Of a stretch of 64,000 nt of DNA, positions 50,841-59,170 are shown piece after piece; the first letter of the stretch is position 1; each line of letters begins with the position of its first letter. Location: assembly GCF_009725205.1 (NCBI RefSeq), contig NZ_WNZY01000001.1, forward strand, positions 248,001 to 312,000, in the 5' to 3' direction. This DNA comes from Paenibacillus timonensis. Its GTDB lineage: Bacteria; Bacillota; Bacilli; Paenibacillales; Paenibacillaceae. The notes beneath the pieces were generated by a model. That model was given only the letters and a program-made list of their open reading frames with translations. It ran no database searches and was not told where the DNA came from. The position numbers were made by a program, and so were the translations under genes.

Positions 50841-51212
50841 ATGAAAGAGAAGAAATACAATATTTCCGTAGAGGCGACGCTGGAGGTGATCGGCGGGAAG
50901 TGGAAATGTGTAATCCTGTGCCACCTGACGCACGGACGGAAACGGACCAGTGAATTGAAACGACTGATGCCCGACATCACGCAGAAAATGTTAACTCAGC
51001 AGCTGCGCGAGCTGGAGGCAGACGGGGTTATTCGCCGGATGATCTACCAGGAGGTGCCGCCCCGGGTGGAATATGAGCTAAGTGAATATGGAGAGAGCTT
51101 GCGCGGGATTCTGGATGCGCTCTGCGCTTGGGGAGAGCAGCATATCTGCAAGGTATATGGCAGCTATGATGTTCTGGATGAGAACGTCTTAAACGAACAT
51201 TTGAAATCGTGA
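50841..51212 (+). CDS. HxlR-family transcriptional regulator
   Basis: A protein of 123 residues, the usual length of MarR-like HxlR regulators. The conserved block is VEATLEVIGGKWKCVILCHL, followed by RTSELKRLMPDITQKMLTQQLRELEADGVI and a wing. These dimeric winged-helix proteins respond to reactive carbonyls or oxidants through cysteines; this one has Cys residues in WKCVILCHL but not at the N-terminus as in HypR. Divergent MFS and aldo-keto reductase genes suggest a response to toxic carbonyl compounds. The start ATG 50841 follows AAAGGAGC. Confidence 0.9.
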   Translation: MKEKKYNISVEATLEVIGGKWKCVILCHLTHGRKRTSELKRLMPDITQKMLTQQLRELEADGVIRRMIYQEVPPRVEYELSEYGESLRGILDALCAWGEQHICKVYGSYDVLDENVLNEHLKS

Positions 51213-51255
51213 AGCGTCATCAGTTATGCTGTCCATGAAAAGGAGCGATGGATCG

Positions 51256-51957
51256 ATGAAACCCATCACGGTATTGATTGCAGACGACGAAGCGGAAATC
51301 GCCGACTTGATTGAACTGCACCTGGCCCGGGAAGGATACCGCTGCATCAAAGCGGCCGACGGACAGGAGGCGCTGGATGTCATCCGGACACAGTCCGTGG
51401 ATCTGGCCATCTTGGATATTATGATGCCGAAGATCGACGGGTACGAAGTGACCCGGCAAATCCGCGAACAGCATCATCTCCCGATTATTTTCCTCAGCGC
51501 CAAAGCAACCGATCTTGATAAAATCACCGGCCTGGTTCGCGGGGCGGACGATTACATGACTAAGCCGTTTAATCCGATGGAGCTGGTGGCCCGGGTGAAC
51601 GCTCAACTGCGGCGTTTTATTCAGTTGAATCCCTCGGTCGCCGCTCAGGTGGACGAGCTGGTGCTGGAGGCTGGAGGGCTCGTGATCCACCCCGAGCAGC
51701 GAACGGTGTTCCTGTACGGCGAACCGGTGGAGCTTACGCCAAAGGAGTTCGATATTTTGGTGCTGCTCGCCAGCCATCCGAAGAAGGTGTTCAGCTCGGA
51801 GCATATTTTTGAGAAGGTCTGGGGCGAGGCTTATTATGAAGGCGGGAATACGGTCATGGTGCATATCCGGACTCTGCGCAAGAAGCTGGGCGAAGATCAG
51901 CACAAGAACAAGTTGATCAAAACCGTCTGGGGAGTAGGGTATACGTTCAATGGATAA
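51256..51957 (+). CDS. VanR-like OmpR-family response regulator
   Basis: A protein of 233 residues. The receiver matches VanR in several stretches (ADDEAEIADLIELHL, VDLAILDIMMPKIDGYE, ATDLDKITGLVRGADDYMTKPFNPMELVARVNAQLRRF). The winged helix is LTPKEFDILVLLASHPKKVFSSEHIFEKVWGE to HIRTLRKKLGEDQHKNKLIKTVWGVGYTF. It is likely activated by cell-envelope stress. The start ATG 51256 follows GGAG by ten bases. It overlaps the kinase gene by eight bases. Promoters with a shared sequence block at 17615 and 53086 are candidate targets. Confidence 0.9.
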   Translation: MKPITVLIADDEAEIADLIELHLAREGYRCIKAADGQEALDVIRTQSVDLAILDIMMPKIDGYEVTRQIREQHHLPIIFLSAKATDLDKITGLVRGADDYMTKPFNPMELVARVNAQLRRFIQLNPSVAAQVDELVLEAGGLVIHPEQRTVFLYGEPVELTPKEFDILVLLASHPKKVFSSEHIFEKVWGEAYYEGGNTVMVHIRTLRKKLGEDQHKNKLIKTVWGVGYTFNG

Positions 51958-53089
51958 CCACATGGATAAACCGAAGTTTCGCAGCTTCCGATTCCAAATG
52001 ATCCGGTTGTTTGGGCTGAGCATGCTGCTCTCCGCCGGGACGACCTTTCTGATTTACCTGGCGCTGCGGGGGTACTACCACACGCTGCTTCGCGAGGACC
52101 CGCTGTATGATGTCCGTCGGATCATGCGTGAGATCGGCGACATCAACGTATTTTTGATTATTTTCATCCCGCTCTCGTTCTTATACTTTTATCTGCTTAC
52201 CCGGCGTTACGTCGCTTACTTTCGGGAGATTTCCCGGGGCATCAACCAACTGGCGGGAGGAGATTTCACGAATCGGGTCCATGTTCCTTCCGGCGACGAG
52301 TTCGGAGAGATTGCACGGGACATTAACCTGGCCAGCGAGAAGCTGCAACAGGCGGTGGAACGGGGGGATTTTGCCGAGAACAGTAAGGAACAATTGGTGC
52401 TGAACTTAGCCCATGATCTGCGAACCCCGCTAACCTCCGTCATCGGATATCTGGACTTCATCTTGCAGGGCAAGGATTTAACCGCCGAGCAAATGAAGCA
52501 TTACACGACGATTGCTTACACCAAATCGCAACGGCTGGAGAAGCTGATCGACGAGCTGTTCGAAATCACACGGATGAATTACGGTAAGCTGAGTATCCAC
52601 CGCCGGCCGCTGGACTTGAGCGAGCTGCTGACTCAATTGACCGAAGAGATGTACCCGGTATTTGAAAAAAATCAGCTGACCGCCCGTCTGGAGACGGAGC
52701 CGCAGCTGATGATCTCCGGCGACGGCGATCTGCTCGCCCGCGTCTTCGAGAACCTGCTGTCCAATGCCGTCCGTTACGGCAAAGACGGAGAATACCTCGA
52801 CGTCCGCGTGGCGCTGGACGGGGGAGAGGTTGTCGTGCGCGTCACCAACTATGGGGATTCCATTCCGCCGGACGAGCTGCCTCACGTGTTCGACATGTTC
52901 TTCACCGGCGATCGGGCGCGCACGCACCAGGAAGGCAGCACCGGGCTGGGCCTGTTCATCGCCAAGAATATCGTGGAGCAGCATGAAGGCACGATCTCGG
53001 TGCAAAGCGATCTGATCCGCACGGAGTTCGAGGTGCGTTTGCCGAAGCTTGGATCACATGAACCGCTTCGTCATGAAAAGCTGACTTAA
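51950..53089 (+). CDS. VanS-like sensor histidine kinase
   Basis: A protein of 379 residues with two membrane helices (about residues 18-40 and 65-85) and a short extracytoplasmic loop. A HAMP region follows (ISRGINQLAGGDFTNRVHVPSGDEFGEIARDIN). The kinase core is close to VanS: LAHDLRTPLTSVIGYLDFI, SQRLEKLIDELFEITRMN, LLTQLTEEMYP and a degenerate G-box region. In VanS-type proteins the signal is a glycopeptide or damage to lipid-linked wall precursors. The downstream ABC operon starts 82 bases after the stop; the promoter block overlaps the stop codon. Confidence 0.9.
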   Translation: MDNHMDKPKFRSFRFQMIRLFGLSMLLSAGTTFLIYLALRGYYHTLLREDPLYDVRRIMREIGDINVFLIIFIPLSFLYFYLLTRRYVAYFREISRGINQLAGGDFTNRVHVPSGDEFGEIARDINLASEKLQQAVERGDFAENSKEQLVLNLAHDLRTPLTSVIGYLDFILQGKDLTAEQMKHYTTIAYTKSQRLEKLIDELFEITRMNYGKLSIHRRPLDLSELLTQLTEEMYPVFEKNQLTARLETEPQLMISGDGDLLARVFENLLSNAVRYGKDGEYLDVRVALDGGEVVVRVTNYGDSIPPDELPHVFDMFFTGDRARTHQEGSTGLGLFIAKNIVEQHEGTISVQSDLIRTEFEVRLPKLGSHEPLRHEKLT

Positions 53090-53152
53090 GAAAAAGTTTA
53101 GGTTTACCCCACTTTTGATTTTAACAGTCCGCCTTATGCTTAAGAGCAAGAA
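53086..53152 (+). promoter_or_regulatory. 67-bp promoter block before ABC operon, shared with 17615-17681
   Basis: It aligns without gaps to 17615-17681 (47 of 67 identical by my count). The -10 is TATGCT (53135-53140), with no good -35. The block begins inside the vanS-like stop codon. Confidence 0.6.
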
Positions 53153-53170
53153 CGGCAGGAGGATTGGAAA

Positions 53171-54088
53171 ATGAAAAAGTGGGTTTTTTTGCGTGCGCCA
53201 AAAAGCCAAGCCTCCTCGGGATTCGCGAGGTGGCGACGCGGGGATGCCGCCGCAGCCGGGTTGTTCCTGGCGCCGAGCGTGGCCGGGTTCGGGGTCTTCT
53301 ATCTGATCCCGTTTGGGATGAGTCTCTTGTATTCCTTCCAGAGCGGCATCCCCGGCGGAGGCTTCGCCGGATTGGCGAATTACCGCGAGCTTCTAGCCAG
53401 CGATTCGTTCCGGAAGGCAGCGGCCAACACGCTTTATTTCAGCGCGCTTGGCGTCCCCTTGATGCTGGTGTTGTCCTTGATTCTCGCACTGTTGTTAAAT
53501 CGGCAGATCTACCTGCGGAAGTGGCTGCGCACTTCGTACGTACTCCCACTGGTTGTGCCGGTGGCGTCGGTCATCCTCATCTGGCAGATGATCTTTGACT
53601 GGAACGGCGTGCTGAATTATGCCCTCAGCCGCTTCGGGATGGAGCGCGTGGACTGGATGAAGACCGGGGCCGCCCGGTATGTCGTCATCGTGGTGTATTT
53701 GTGGAAGAACATCGGCTATAACGTGATTTTGTTTCTGGCCGGTCTGCAGCAGATTCCGAAGGACTACTACGAAACGGCACAGGTCGAAGGCGCAGGGCCG
53801 GTCCGCCGATTCTTCGGCATCACGCTCGTTTATTTGACGACCACCACGTTCTTCGTGGTCATCATGTCCATTATCAACTCGTTTAAGGTATTTCGGGAGA
53901 CGTATTTGCTTGCGGGCGATTATCCGCACGACAGCATCTACATGCTGCAGCATTACATGAACAATATGTTTGTTTCGATGGACATTCAGAAGCTGACGGC
54001 TGCGGCGGTGTTAATGGTTGCCGCCATCCTGGCGATCGTCCTGGGCTTGTTCGGGCTAGAACGCCGATACCGACAATTCATGGAATAG
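53171..54088 (+). CDS. ABC transporter permease, MalF/UgpA type
   Basis: A protein of 305 residues with six membrane helices. The EAA loop, which contacts the ATPase, is YYETAQVEGAGPVRRFFGITLVYL (about residues 197-220). These permeases import sugars or polyols with a solute-binding protein. The gene is first after the VanRS-like system and has a strong AGGAGG site. No ATPase gene is in the locus, as is common for sugar importers that share MsmX/MsmK. Confidence 0.9.
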   Translation: MKKWVFLRAPKSQASSGFARWRRGDAAAAGLFLAPSVAGFGVFYLIPFGMSLLYSFQSGIPGGGFAGLANYRELLASDSFRKAAANTLYFSALGVPLMLVLSLILALLLNRQIYLRKWLRTSYVLPLVVPVASVILIWQMIFDWNGVLNYALSRFGMERVDWMKTGAARYVVIVVYLWKNIGYNVILFLAGLQQIPKDYYETAQVEGAGPVRRFFGITLVYLTTTTFFVVIMSIINSFKVFRETYLLAGDYPHDSIYMLQHYMNNMFVSMDIQKLTAAAVLMVAAILAIVLGLFGLERRYRQFME

Positions 54089-54163
54089 AAGGTCGGTTTT
54101 TAGGACGAAGCGTCTCGGTCCTGCAAAGCCGACAATAACGCGCATATTTAGGAGGTGCAGGAC

Positions 54164-55036
54164 GTGCAGGCGTTCCAAACGATACGTAAGGTGTTGTTAA
54201 CCGGGGGGATGAGTCTAGTCGCTGCGATGCTGCTGTTCCCGATCATCATTACGTTCACCAACTCGCTGATGAGCGAACAGGAGCTGGTCATCGATTACGG
54301 CAATATCGGGAAATTGACGGAGGCGACCTCAACCGGGGCCGAAACCTTCGTCAATTTGAAATGGGTGCCGGACCAAGTCACATTGGAGCAATACGGTCAA
54401 CTGTTGGTACGTACCCCCAACTATTTGCTGATGTTTTGGCATTCCGTGGGCCTGGTGCTGCCGATCATCGCCGGACAAACGGCGGTGGCCGCGATGGCGG
54501 CTTACGCGCTTTCGAAACTGCGGTTTCGCGGTCGCGACGCGGTGTTTCTGGTGTATTTGCTGTCGATGTTGATGCCCTTTCAGGTCACGCTGGTCCCTAA
54601 CTATCTCATGGCCGATAAGCTGGGGCTGCTGCACCATTCGGGAGCGGTGATTTTGCCGGGGATTTTCGCCGCATTTGGGGTCTTTATGCTGCGCCAGTTC
54701 ATGCTGCATATCCCGTACGCCTATATCGAAGCCGCCAAGATGGACGGCGCCGGTCATCCGCGGATCTTTCTGACGATCATCCTTCCGATGGTCAAGCCGG
54801 GTCTCGCCGCGCTGGTGATTTTGATGTTCGTGGATTATTGGAACATGGTCGAGCAGCCGTTAGTTTTCTTGGATCCGCTCCAGCAGCCTTTATCGGTCTT
54901 CTTGTCGAGATTAAGCGGCGAGTGGGGGACAGCTTTTGCTGCTTCGATGTTGTACATGTCGCCGATGGTGCTGCTGTTCCTTTATGCCGAGACGTATTTC
55001 ATCGAAGGCGTGCAGCTGTCCGGGATCAAGGGGTAA
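54164..55036 (+). CDS. ABC transporter permease, MalG/UgpE type
   Basis: A protein of 290 residues with six membrane helices, the partner of the upstream permease. The EAA loop is YIEAAKMDGAGHPRIFLTIILPMVKPG. The long extracytoplasmic N-terminal loop (SEQELVIDYGNIGKLTEATSTG) is usual for this group. The start is GTG 54164, eight bases after AGGAGG; an in-frame GTG at 54155 lies inside the ribosome site. Confidence 0.9.
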   Translation: MQAFQTIRKVLLTGGMSLVAAMLLFPIIITFTNSLMSEQELVIDYGNIGKLTEATSTGAETFVNLKWVPDQVTLEQYGQLLVRTPNYLLMFWHSVGLVLPIIAGQTAVAAMAAYALSKLRFRGRDAVFLVYLLSMLMPFQVTLVPNYLMADKLGLLHHSGAVILPGIFAAFGVFMLRQFMLHIPYAYIEAAKMDGAGHPRIFLTIILPMVKPGLAALVILMFVDYWNMVEQPLVFLDPLQQPLSVFLSRLSGEWGTAFAASMLYMSPMVLLFLYAETYFIEGVQLSGIKG

Positions 55037-55054
55037 GGAGGAGAAGCTTACGTC

Positions 55055-56215
55055 ATGGAGCTTACGAAAGAACAAACCGATCGCAATAGGAAAAAGATGA
55101 TTTTAATCGCCTTTATGGCTCTGATGGGAGGACTGCTGTTCTTCACCTTGTTCAGCAATACGCTGCAATCGGTGACGTTACCGAAGGTCCGGACGGGCCA
55201 AGCCAAGCTCGGCGGACTTACCTACAAGCTGGAAGCCAGCGGCGTATTGCAGCCGGCCAAGCAGGCGGAGCTTCCTAATCCAGCAGGCTGGAAGGTTCGG
55301 AAGGTGCTTGTGAAGGAAGGAGCCCGCGTGAAGAAAGGTCAACCGCTGGTACTATACGACAGCGCCGCTGCTGAGCGGGAGCTGGAAGACGAGTCGGATC
55401 AACTCAAGAAGCAGCGGATTGCGCTGCAGACGATCCAGGACCAGTTCATTGAGGCCACGGTTGGCGGTGACGAGACCGGTCTTCGGGAAGCGAAACGCGA
55501 GCTGGAAACGCGCAAGCTGGATCTCTCCATGCAGGAGCGAAAAATCGAGGGCCTAAAGGAGCAACTCGACCGCCAGCGCGAGCTCGTCGCCCCGTTTGAT
55601 GGAGTCGTTGCAAAAGTGAATGCGGTAGAGGGTTTGGCTTCGGCCGGACAACCGGACGTGGTCGTATCGAGCGACATCGCGGGCTACCGCTTGGAGATGA
55701 CCGGCGATGCCGAGCTGATCGGCCGCCTGCAGGTTGCGACCGGGCAGACGCTTGAGGTCGCGGTTGCCGCCTCAGGCGATCAACCCGCTCGTACGCTAGA
55801 TGGAACGGTTGAGGAAATCGCTGACGCAGGATCACGTATTGCCGGATCAGCGGAGGATCCTGCCGGAACGACGGCGGCGGTTCCGCTGAAACGGCTGCGC
55901 GTCCAGGTGGCCGATCCCGTACTGAAAGGGGGTGAGCAGGTCTCGATCAAGCTGGATCAGACTTCCGCGGACCAAGGTTGGCTCCTTCCGAACGAAGCGA
56001 TTCATCGCGACGGCGATACGCGGTTTATTTTCAAGGTGGAGGAGCGGCGCGGGGCCTTGGGTAACGAGTTTATCGCTCGTAAGGTGACGATTGAAGCAAG
56101 CGCAGGGAATGAAGAAGAAACGATGATTCCGGCGGACCGCCTGTATGAGGGGGACCTAATTATTCTGGAAAGCAGTGAACCGCTGCAGGATGGGAACCGG
56201 GTTCGTTTGCAATAA
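55055..56215 (+). CDS. HlyD/RND-type membrane-fusion adaptor protein
   Basis: A protein of 386 residues. One N-terminal membrane helix (about residues 13-33) is followed by a lipoyl-like half (GVLQPAKQAELPNPAGWKVRKVLVKEGARVKKGQPLVLYD), a coiled coil (about residues 108-185) and the second lipoyl half (VAPFDGVVAKVNAVEG), then beta-barrel domains. Such adaptors normally serve MacB-type or RND exporters, not sugar importers. It lies between a permease and a solute-binding protein gene, all read together, which is unusual. It may couple the membrane complex to the wall. Confidence 0.85.
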   Translation: MELTKEQTDRNRKKMILIAFMALMGGLLFFTLFSNTLQSVTLPKVRTGQAKLGGLTYKLEASGVLQPAKQAELPNPAGWKVRKVLVKEGARVKKGQPLVLYDSAAAERELEDESDQLKKQRIALQTIQDQFIEATVGGDETGLREAKRELETRKLDLSMQERKIEGLKEQLDRQRELVAPFDGVVAKVNAVEGLASAGQPDVVVSSDIAGYRLEMTGDAELIGRLQVATGQTLEVAVAASGDQPARTLDGTVEEIADAGSRIAGSAEDPAGTTAAVPLKRLRVQVADPVLKGGEQVSIKLDQTSADQGWLLPNEAIHRDGDTRFIFKVEERRGALGNEFIARKVTIEASAGNEEETMIPADRLYEGDLIILESSEPLQDGNRVRLQ

Positions 56216-56239
56216 ATTTGATCTAGGGAGGCTTGACCC

Positions 56240-57559
56240 ATGCAGAAACGGATGGGAATGACAATAGGATCGGCAATCATGATAATGATCGCATTAACCG
56301 CTTGCGGCTCCGGGACGGAGAGCGCCGGGGGGAAGACGGCTTCGGAAGGAGGGAAAGCCGCCCTTATCTTATCGGTACAGGAGGCAACCCCGTTTTACGA
56401 GGCGTTGGAGCGAAAGTTCGAAGCGAAATACCCGGATATTGATTTAACCGTCCAAGCCTACAAACAGGCTGGGGAACAGTGGAAACCCGGAGAGATGGAG
56501 GAGTACAAGAAATCGATCAATACGGCGCTGCTCTCGGGGCAGGGGCCGGACGTCATTGAGATGAACAGCCTGCCGATCGGTGATTATGTCGCCAAAGGTC
56601 AACTACAGGACATGGATTCCCTGCTTAGCGAGGATACGTCGATTCAGAAGGAGAATCTTCAAGCGAATATCTTGGAGGCTACCAGGGTGAACGGCGGGTT
56701 GTACGCCATCCCAGGCGGATACTCGCTGCGGGCATTTATCGCTGACGGCCAAGTATTGAAAGACGCCGGCATTGCGGAAAAAACGTGGACTTGGCAGGAT
56801 TTTGCTGAGAAAGCGAAGACGCTGACGCAGGGGAAAGACAAAGGGGTTGCGATGGTGGAGTATCCGCCGGATATGCTGATGCAAGAAATGACGGTAGATA
56901 ACTATGAGACCTATGTGGATACGACAGCCAAGCAAGCCAAATTCGATTCCCCGGAATTTGTGGCCCTACTGCACCAAGTCAAGCAAATGTACGACGATGG
57001 CGTGATGACCGCCGAATCGGCCGGCCCCGGGAAGCAATTGTTTTATTCCGCCGTGTTATTCGAGCCGGCTGACGTGATTAAGGTGCCGCATATGTACTTC
57101 GAGCATCCGATGCTGATGCAGAAGCCGCATCAACCGGAACAATCGGGCACGATGCGGATCGTACCCTCCTCCCAGTTTGGCATCCGCGCGAACACAGCGG
57201 TTCCGGACGAAGCGTGGAAGTTGATTAGCTTCCTCTTATCGGAGGAGGTACAAAAGTTGCCGGAGCACAGTGGATTTTCGCTGCTGAAATCGGTGAACGA
57301 AGAGAAGTTGGACGAGATCCAGAAGCAAGTCGCGGACGGCAGCTACAAGCTGCCTGACGGAACAACCGTGCAGGCGGGGGATGAAGAATTCGTCCGTTTC
57401 GGGCAGATGCTCGATACGGTCGACCAATTCTCGCAGCTTGACGGGAAAGTGATCGCTATCGTAGGCGAGGAGTCGTTAGCTTACTTTAGCGGGCAGAAAT
57501 CCGCAGAGGAAGCCGCCAAGCTGATTCAGAACCGCGTAACCACCTTTTTGAACGAATAA
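56240..57559 (+). CDS. Extracellular solute-binding lipoprotein (family 1)
   Basis: A protein of 439 residues. The lipobox ALTACGSG is followed by a Ser/Gly linker and the mature domain with the usual SBP family 1 blocks (ILSVQEATPFYEALERKFEAKYPDIDLTVQAY, GQGPDVIEMNSLPIGDYVAKGQLQDMDSLL, GGLYAIPGGYSLRAFIADGQVLKDAG). It captures a sugar or oligosaccharide for the two permeases. Operon with the VanRS-like system and adaptor suggests that a wall-derived compound is the ligand, which is inference. The start ATG 56240 has GGGAGG upstream. Confidence 0.9.
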   Translation: MQKRMGMTIGSAIMIMIALTACGSGTESAGGKTASEGGKAALILSVQEATPFYEALERKFEAKYPDIDLTVQAYKQAGEQWKPGEMEEYKKSINTALLSGQGPDVIEMNSLPIGDYVAKGQLQDMDSLLSEDTSIQKENLQANILEATRVNGGLYAIPGGYSLRAFIADGQVLKDAGIAEKTWTWQDFAEKAKTLTQGKDKGVAMVEYPPDMLMQEMTVDNYETYVDTTAKQAKFDSPEFVALLHQVKQMYDDGVMTAESAGPGKQLFYSAVLFEPADVIKVPHMYFEHPMLMQKPHQPEQSGTMRIVPSSQFGIRANTAVPDEAWKLISFLLSEEVQKLPEHSGFSLLKSVNEEKLDEIQKQVADGSYKLPDGTTVQAGDEEFVRFGQMLDTVDQFSQLDGKVIAIVGEESLAYFSGQKSAEEAAKLIQNRVTTFLNE

Positions 57560-57594
57560 TACCTGCTTGAAGTCTGTATCTCTTGAACATTCTG

Positions 57595-57630
57595 GAATCC
57601 CTGCCTCGGAAGGAGGTGGGGATTTTTTTG
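57595..57630 (+). terminator. Rho-independent terminator after the ABC operon
   Basis: ATCCCTGCCTC pairs with GGAGGTGGGGAT around a GGAA loop, followed by seven T residues. Confidence 0.75.
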
Positions 57631-57650
57631 TTAATATTGTTTGTTACCTA

Positions 57651-57724
57651 TTGCTGGCGAATAAACAATAGTGTATGATGCATAGTATAAAACATATTGT
57701 ATGACACACAGTATACGACAAATA
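57651..57724 (+). promoter_or_regulatory. Promoter with tandem 26-bp operator repeats before padR
   Basis: The promoter is TTGCTG (57651), a 17-bp spacer and TATGAT (57674). From 57672 the pattern TGTATGA-N2-CA-N-AGTATA-N2-ACA-N-AT occurs twice, at 57672 and 57698, a 26-bp period. Both overlap or follow the -10, so PadR repression of its own operon is likely. Confidence 0.65.
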
Positions 57725-57747
57725 GGATCAGACAATGAGGTGAAAGG

Positions 57748-58104
57748 ATGAACGCCTTACTGAATTCATTGATCACGGAGCTCCGTCGCGGAACGTTGAC
57801 CTTGGCCGTGCTAAGCCAATTACGGACGCCGCAATATGGGTATTCGTTGGTTCAGCGGTTGGAGCAGTCAGGGATCGTCATTGATCAAAGCACACTTTAC
57901 CCGCTGCTGCGCCGGTTGGAGAAGCAGGAGCTGGTGACCAGCAGCTGGGACACGTCAGAGAGCCGACCGCGCCGCTATTATGTGCTGAGCGCATTTGGTT
58001 TGGAGATTTTCGAGCAGTTGAAGCAGGAATGGGAGAAGACCTCCCAAGAACTGTACACATTGTTAAAGGGGGAGAAGGATGATGAGTCCGTCGGAACTGA
58101 TTGA
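57748..58104 (+). CDS. PadR-family transcriptional regulator
   Basis: A protein of 118 residues, the short PadR form. The winged helix is LTLAVLSQLRTPQYGYSLVQRLEQSGIVIDQSTLYPLLRRLEKQELVTSSWDTSESRPRRYYVLSAFG, matching the PadR pattern YGYxL...STLYPxLxRLE. A C-terminal helix dimerises. It represses its own operon; the effector is unknown. It is followed with a 26-base overlap by a HAAS-domain membrane protein gene, the usual PadR partner. The start ATG 57748 follows GAGGTGAAAGG. Confidence 0.93.
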   Translation: MNALLNSLITELRRGTLTLAVLSQLRTPQYGYSLVQRLEQSGIVIDQSTLYPLLRRLEKQELVTSSWDTSESRPRRYYVLSAFGLEIFEQLKQEWEKTSQELYTLLKGEKDDESVGTD

Positions 58105-59104
58105 GCTTTACATTTACGAAGTTACTCGCCGGTTGCCGGAACAGAGCCGGGGAGACATCGCGCTGGAGCTGCGCTCCACGATCGAGGATATGCTGCCGGA
58201 GGATTACGGCGAAGCCGAAGTGAAGGAGGCGTTAAGCCAATTAGGAGATCCGGCAGCGCTGGCCGCACAGTACCGGGATCAGCCGGCGTATCTGATCGGG
58301 CCGCGATATTTTGATTCCTATGTTCAAGTGATGAAAATGGTTATCCCGATTGCGGTCGTTATTGCCCTCCTTTCGTTGATTGCGAACCAAATCATCACGT
58401 ATTCAGGTGAAGTGGCTCCGGTGGATGCCGCGGCGAGCTTGCTCAGCAAGGCCATACAGACGGTGCTTGGCATTGGTGTACAGACCGTATTTTGGATTAC
58501 CCTGGTGTTTGTCATTCTAGAACGTACGGGAACCGGCAAGGAATTGCCGCTGAACGGCAAATTCAAGGCTTGGACGCCGGATGATTTGAAGGATGCCCGC
58601 TATGTCCCTAAGGAGAAAGTGATCAAGAAAAGCGAGGTTTTCTTCAACCTCATGTGGACGGCGATCTGGGGGTGCGTGTATTTTAATGCGGATAGGCTGA
58701 TAGGCGTGTATGAGAACGGCCGGTTTGAAATGACAACGCCAGTCTTTAATCAGGAAGTGCTGCTATCCTATTGGCCGTTTATCGTACTCATTCTAGTTCT
58801 CGATGTCGCCTTGGCGATCTATAAATGGGTTGTCTCCCAATGGACCGTACCCATCGCGTTCTTCAACGTGGCGAATCATGTCCTCTCCGCAGTTGTGTTC
58901 GGGGTGATGATTCGCAATGCCGAACTGCTTGCCCCGGGTTTTGTTACGAAAATGGAGGAGATCTTCGGTCCGCAATCCTTAGGCGTGTCCGGCTTCAATT
59001 CCGAATGGGTCATGTGGTTGGCGTTGTTCGCCTATCTGTTAGCTGCGGCGCTCGACAGTTACCAAGGGTTCCGTAAAGCCAATATCTCCAAACCGGTGAA
59101 ATAA
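58079..59104 (+). CDS. HAAS-domain membrane protein
   Basis: A protein of 341 residues. The N-terminal HAAS domain is ELIELYIYEVTRRLPEQSRGDIALELRSTIEDMLPEDYGEAEVKEALSQLGDPAALAAQYRD (residues ~5-70). Five or six membrane helices follow (starting YVQVMKMVIPIAVVIALLSLIANQI), with a long cytoplasmic loop near residues 160-190. HAAS proteins are encoded next to PadR regulators and may serve as their membrane-bound sensors or targets. The exact role is unknown. The start ATG 58079 overlaps padR. Confidence 0.85.
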   Translation: MMSPSELIELYIYEVTRRLPEQSRGDIALELRSTIEDMLPEDYGEAEVKEALSQLGDPAALAAQYRDQPAYLIGPRYFDSYVQVMKMVIPIAVVIALLSLIANQIITYSGEVAPVDAAASLLSKAIQTVLGIGVQTVFWITLVFVILERTGTGKELPLNGKFKAWTPDDLKDARYVPKEKVIKKSEVFFNLMWTAIWGCVYFNADRLIGVYENGRFEMTTPVFNQEVLLSYWPFIVLILVLDVALAIYKWVVSQWTVPIAFFNVANHVLSAVVFGVMIRNAELLAPGFVTKMEEIFGPQSLGVSGFNSEWVMWLALFAYLLAAALDSYQGFRKANISKPVK

Positions 59105-59116
59105 CACGACATCAAA

Positions 59117-59154
59117 AATCCCCGCTCTCTATGGTAAAGAGGGCGGGGATTATT
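59117..59154. terminator. Bidirectional terminator
   Basis: AATCCCCGCTCTC pairs with GAGGGCGGGGATT over a 9-base loop. On the minus strand it is followed by TTTTTG and ends the GltS-like gene; on the plus strand it ends the HAAS gene. Confidence 0.85.
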
Positions 59155-59170
59155 CATTTGTGAGCTTGGC

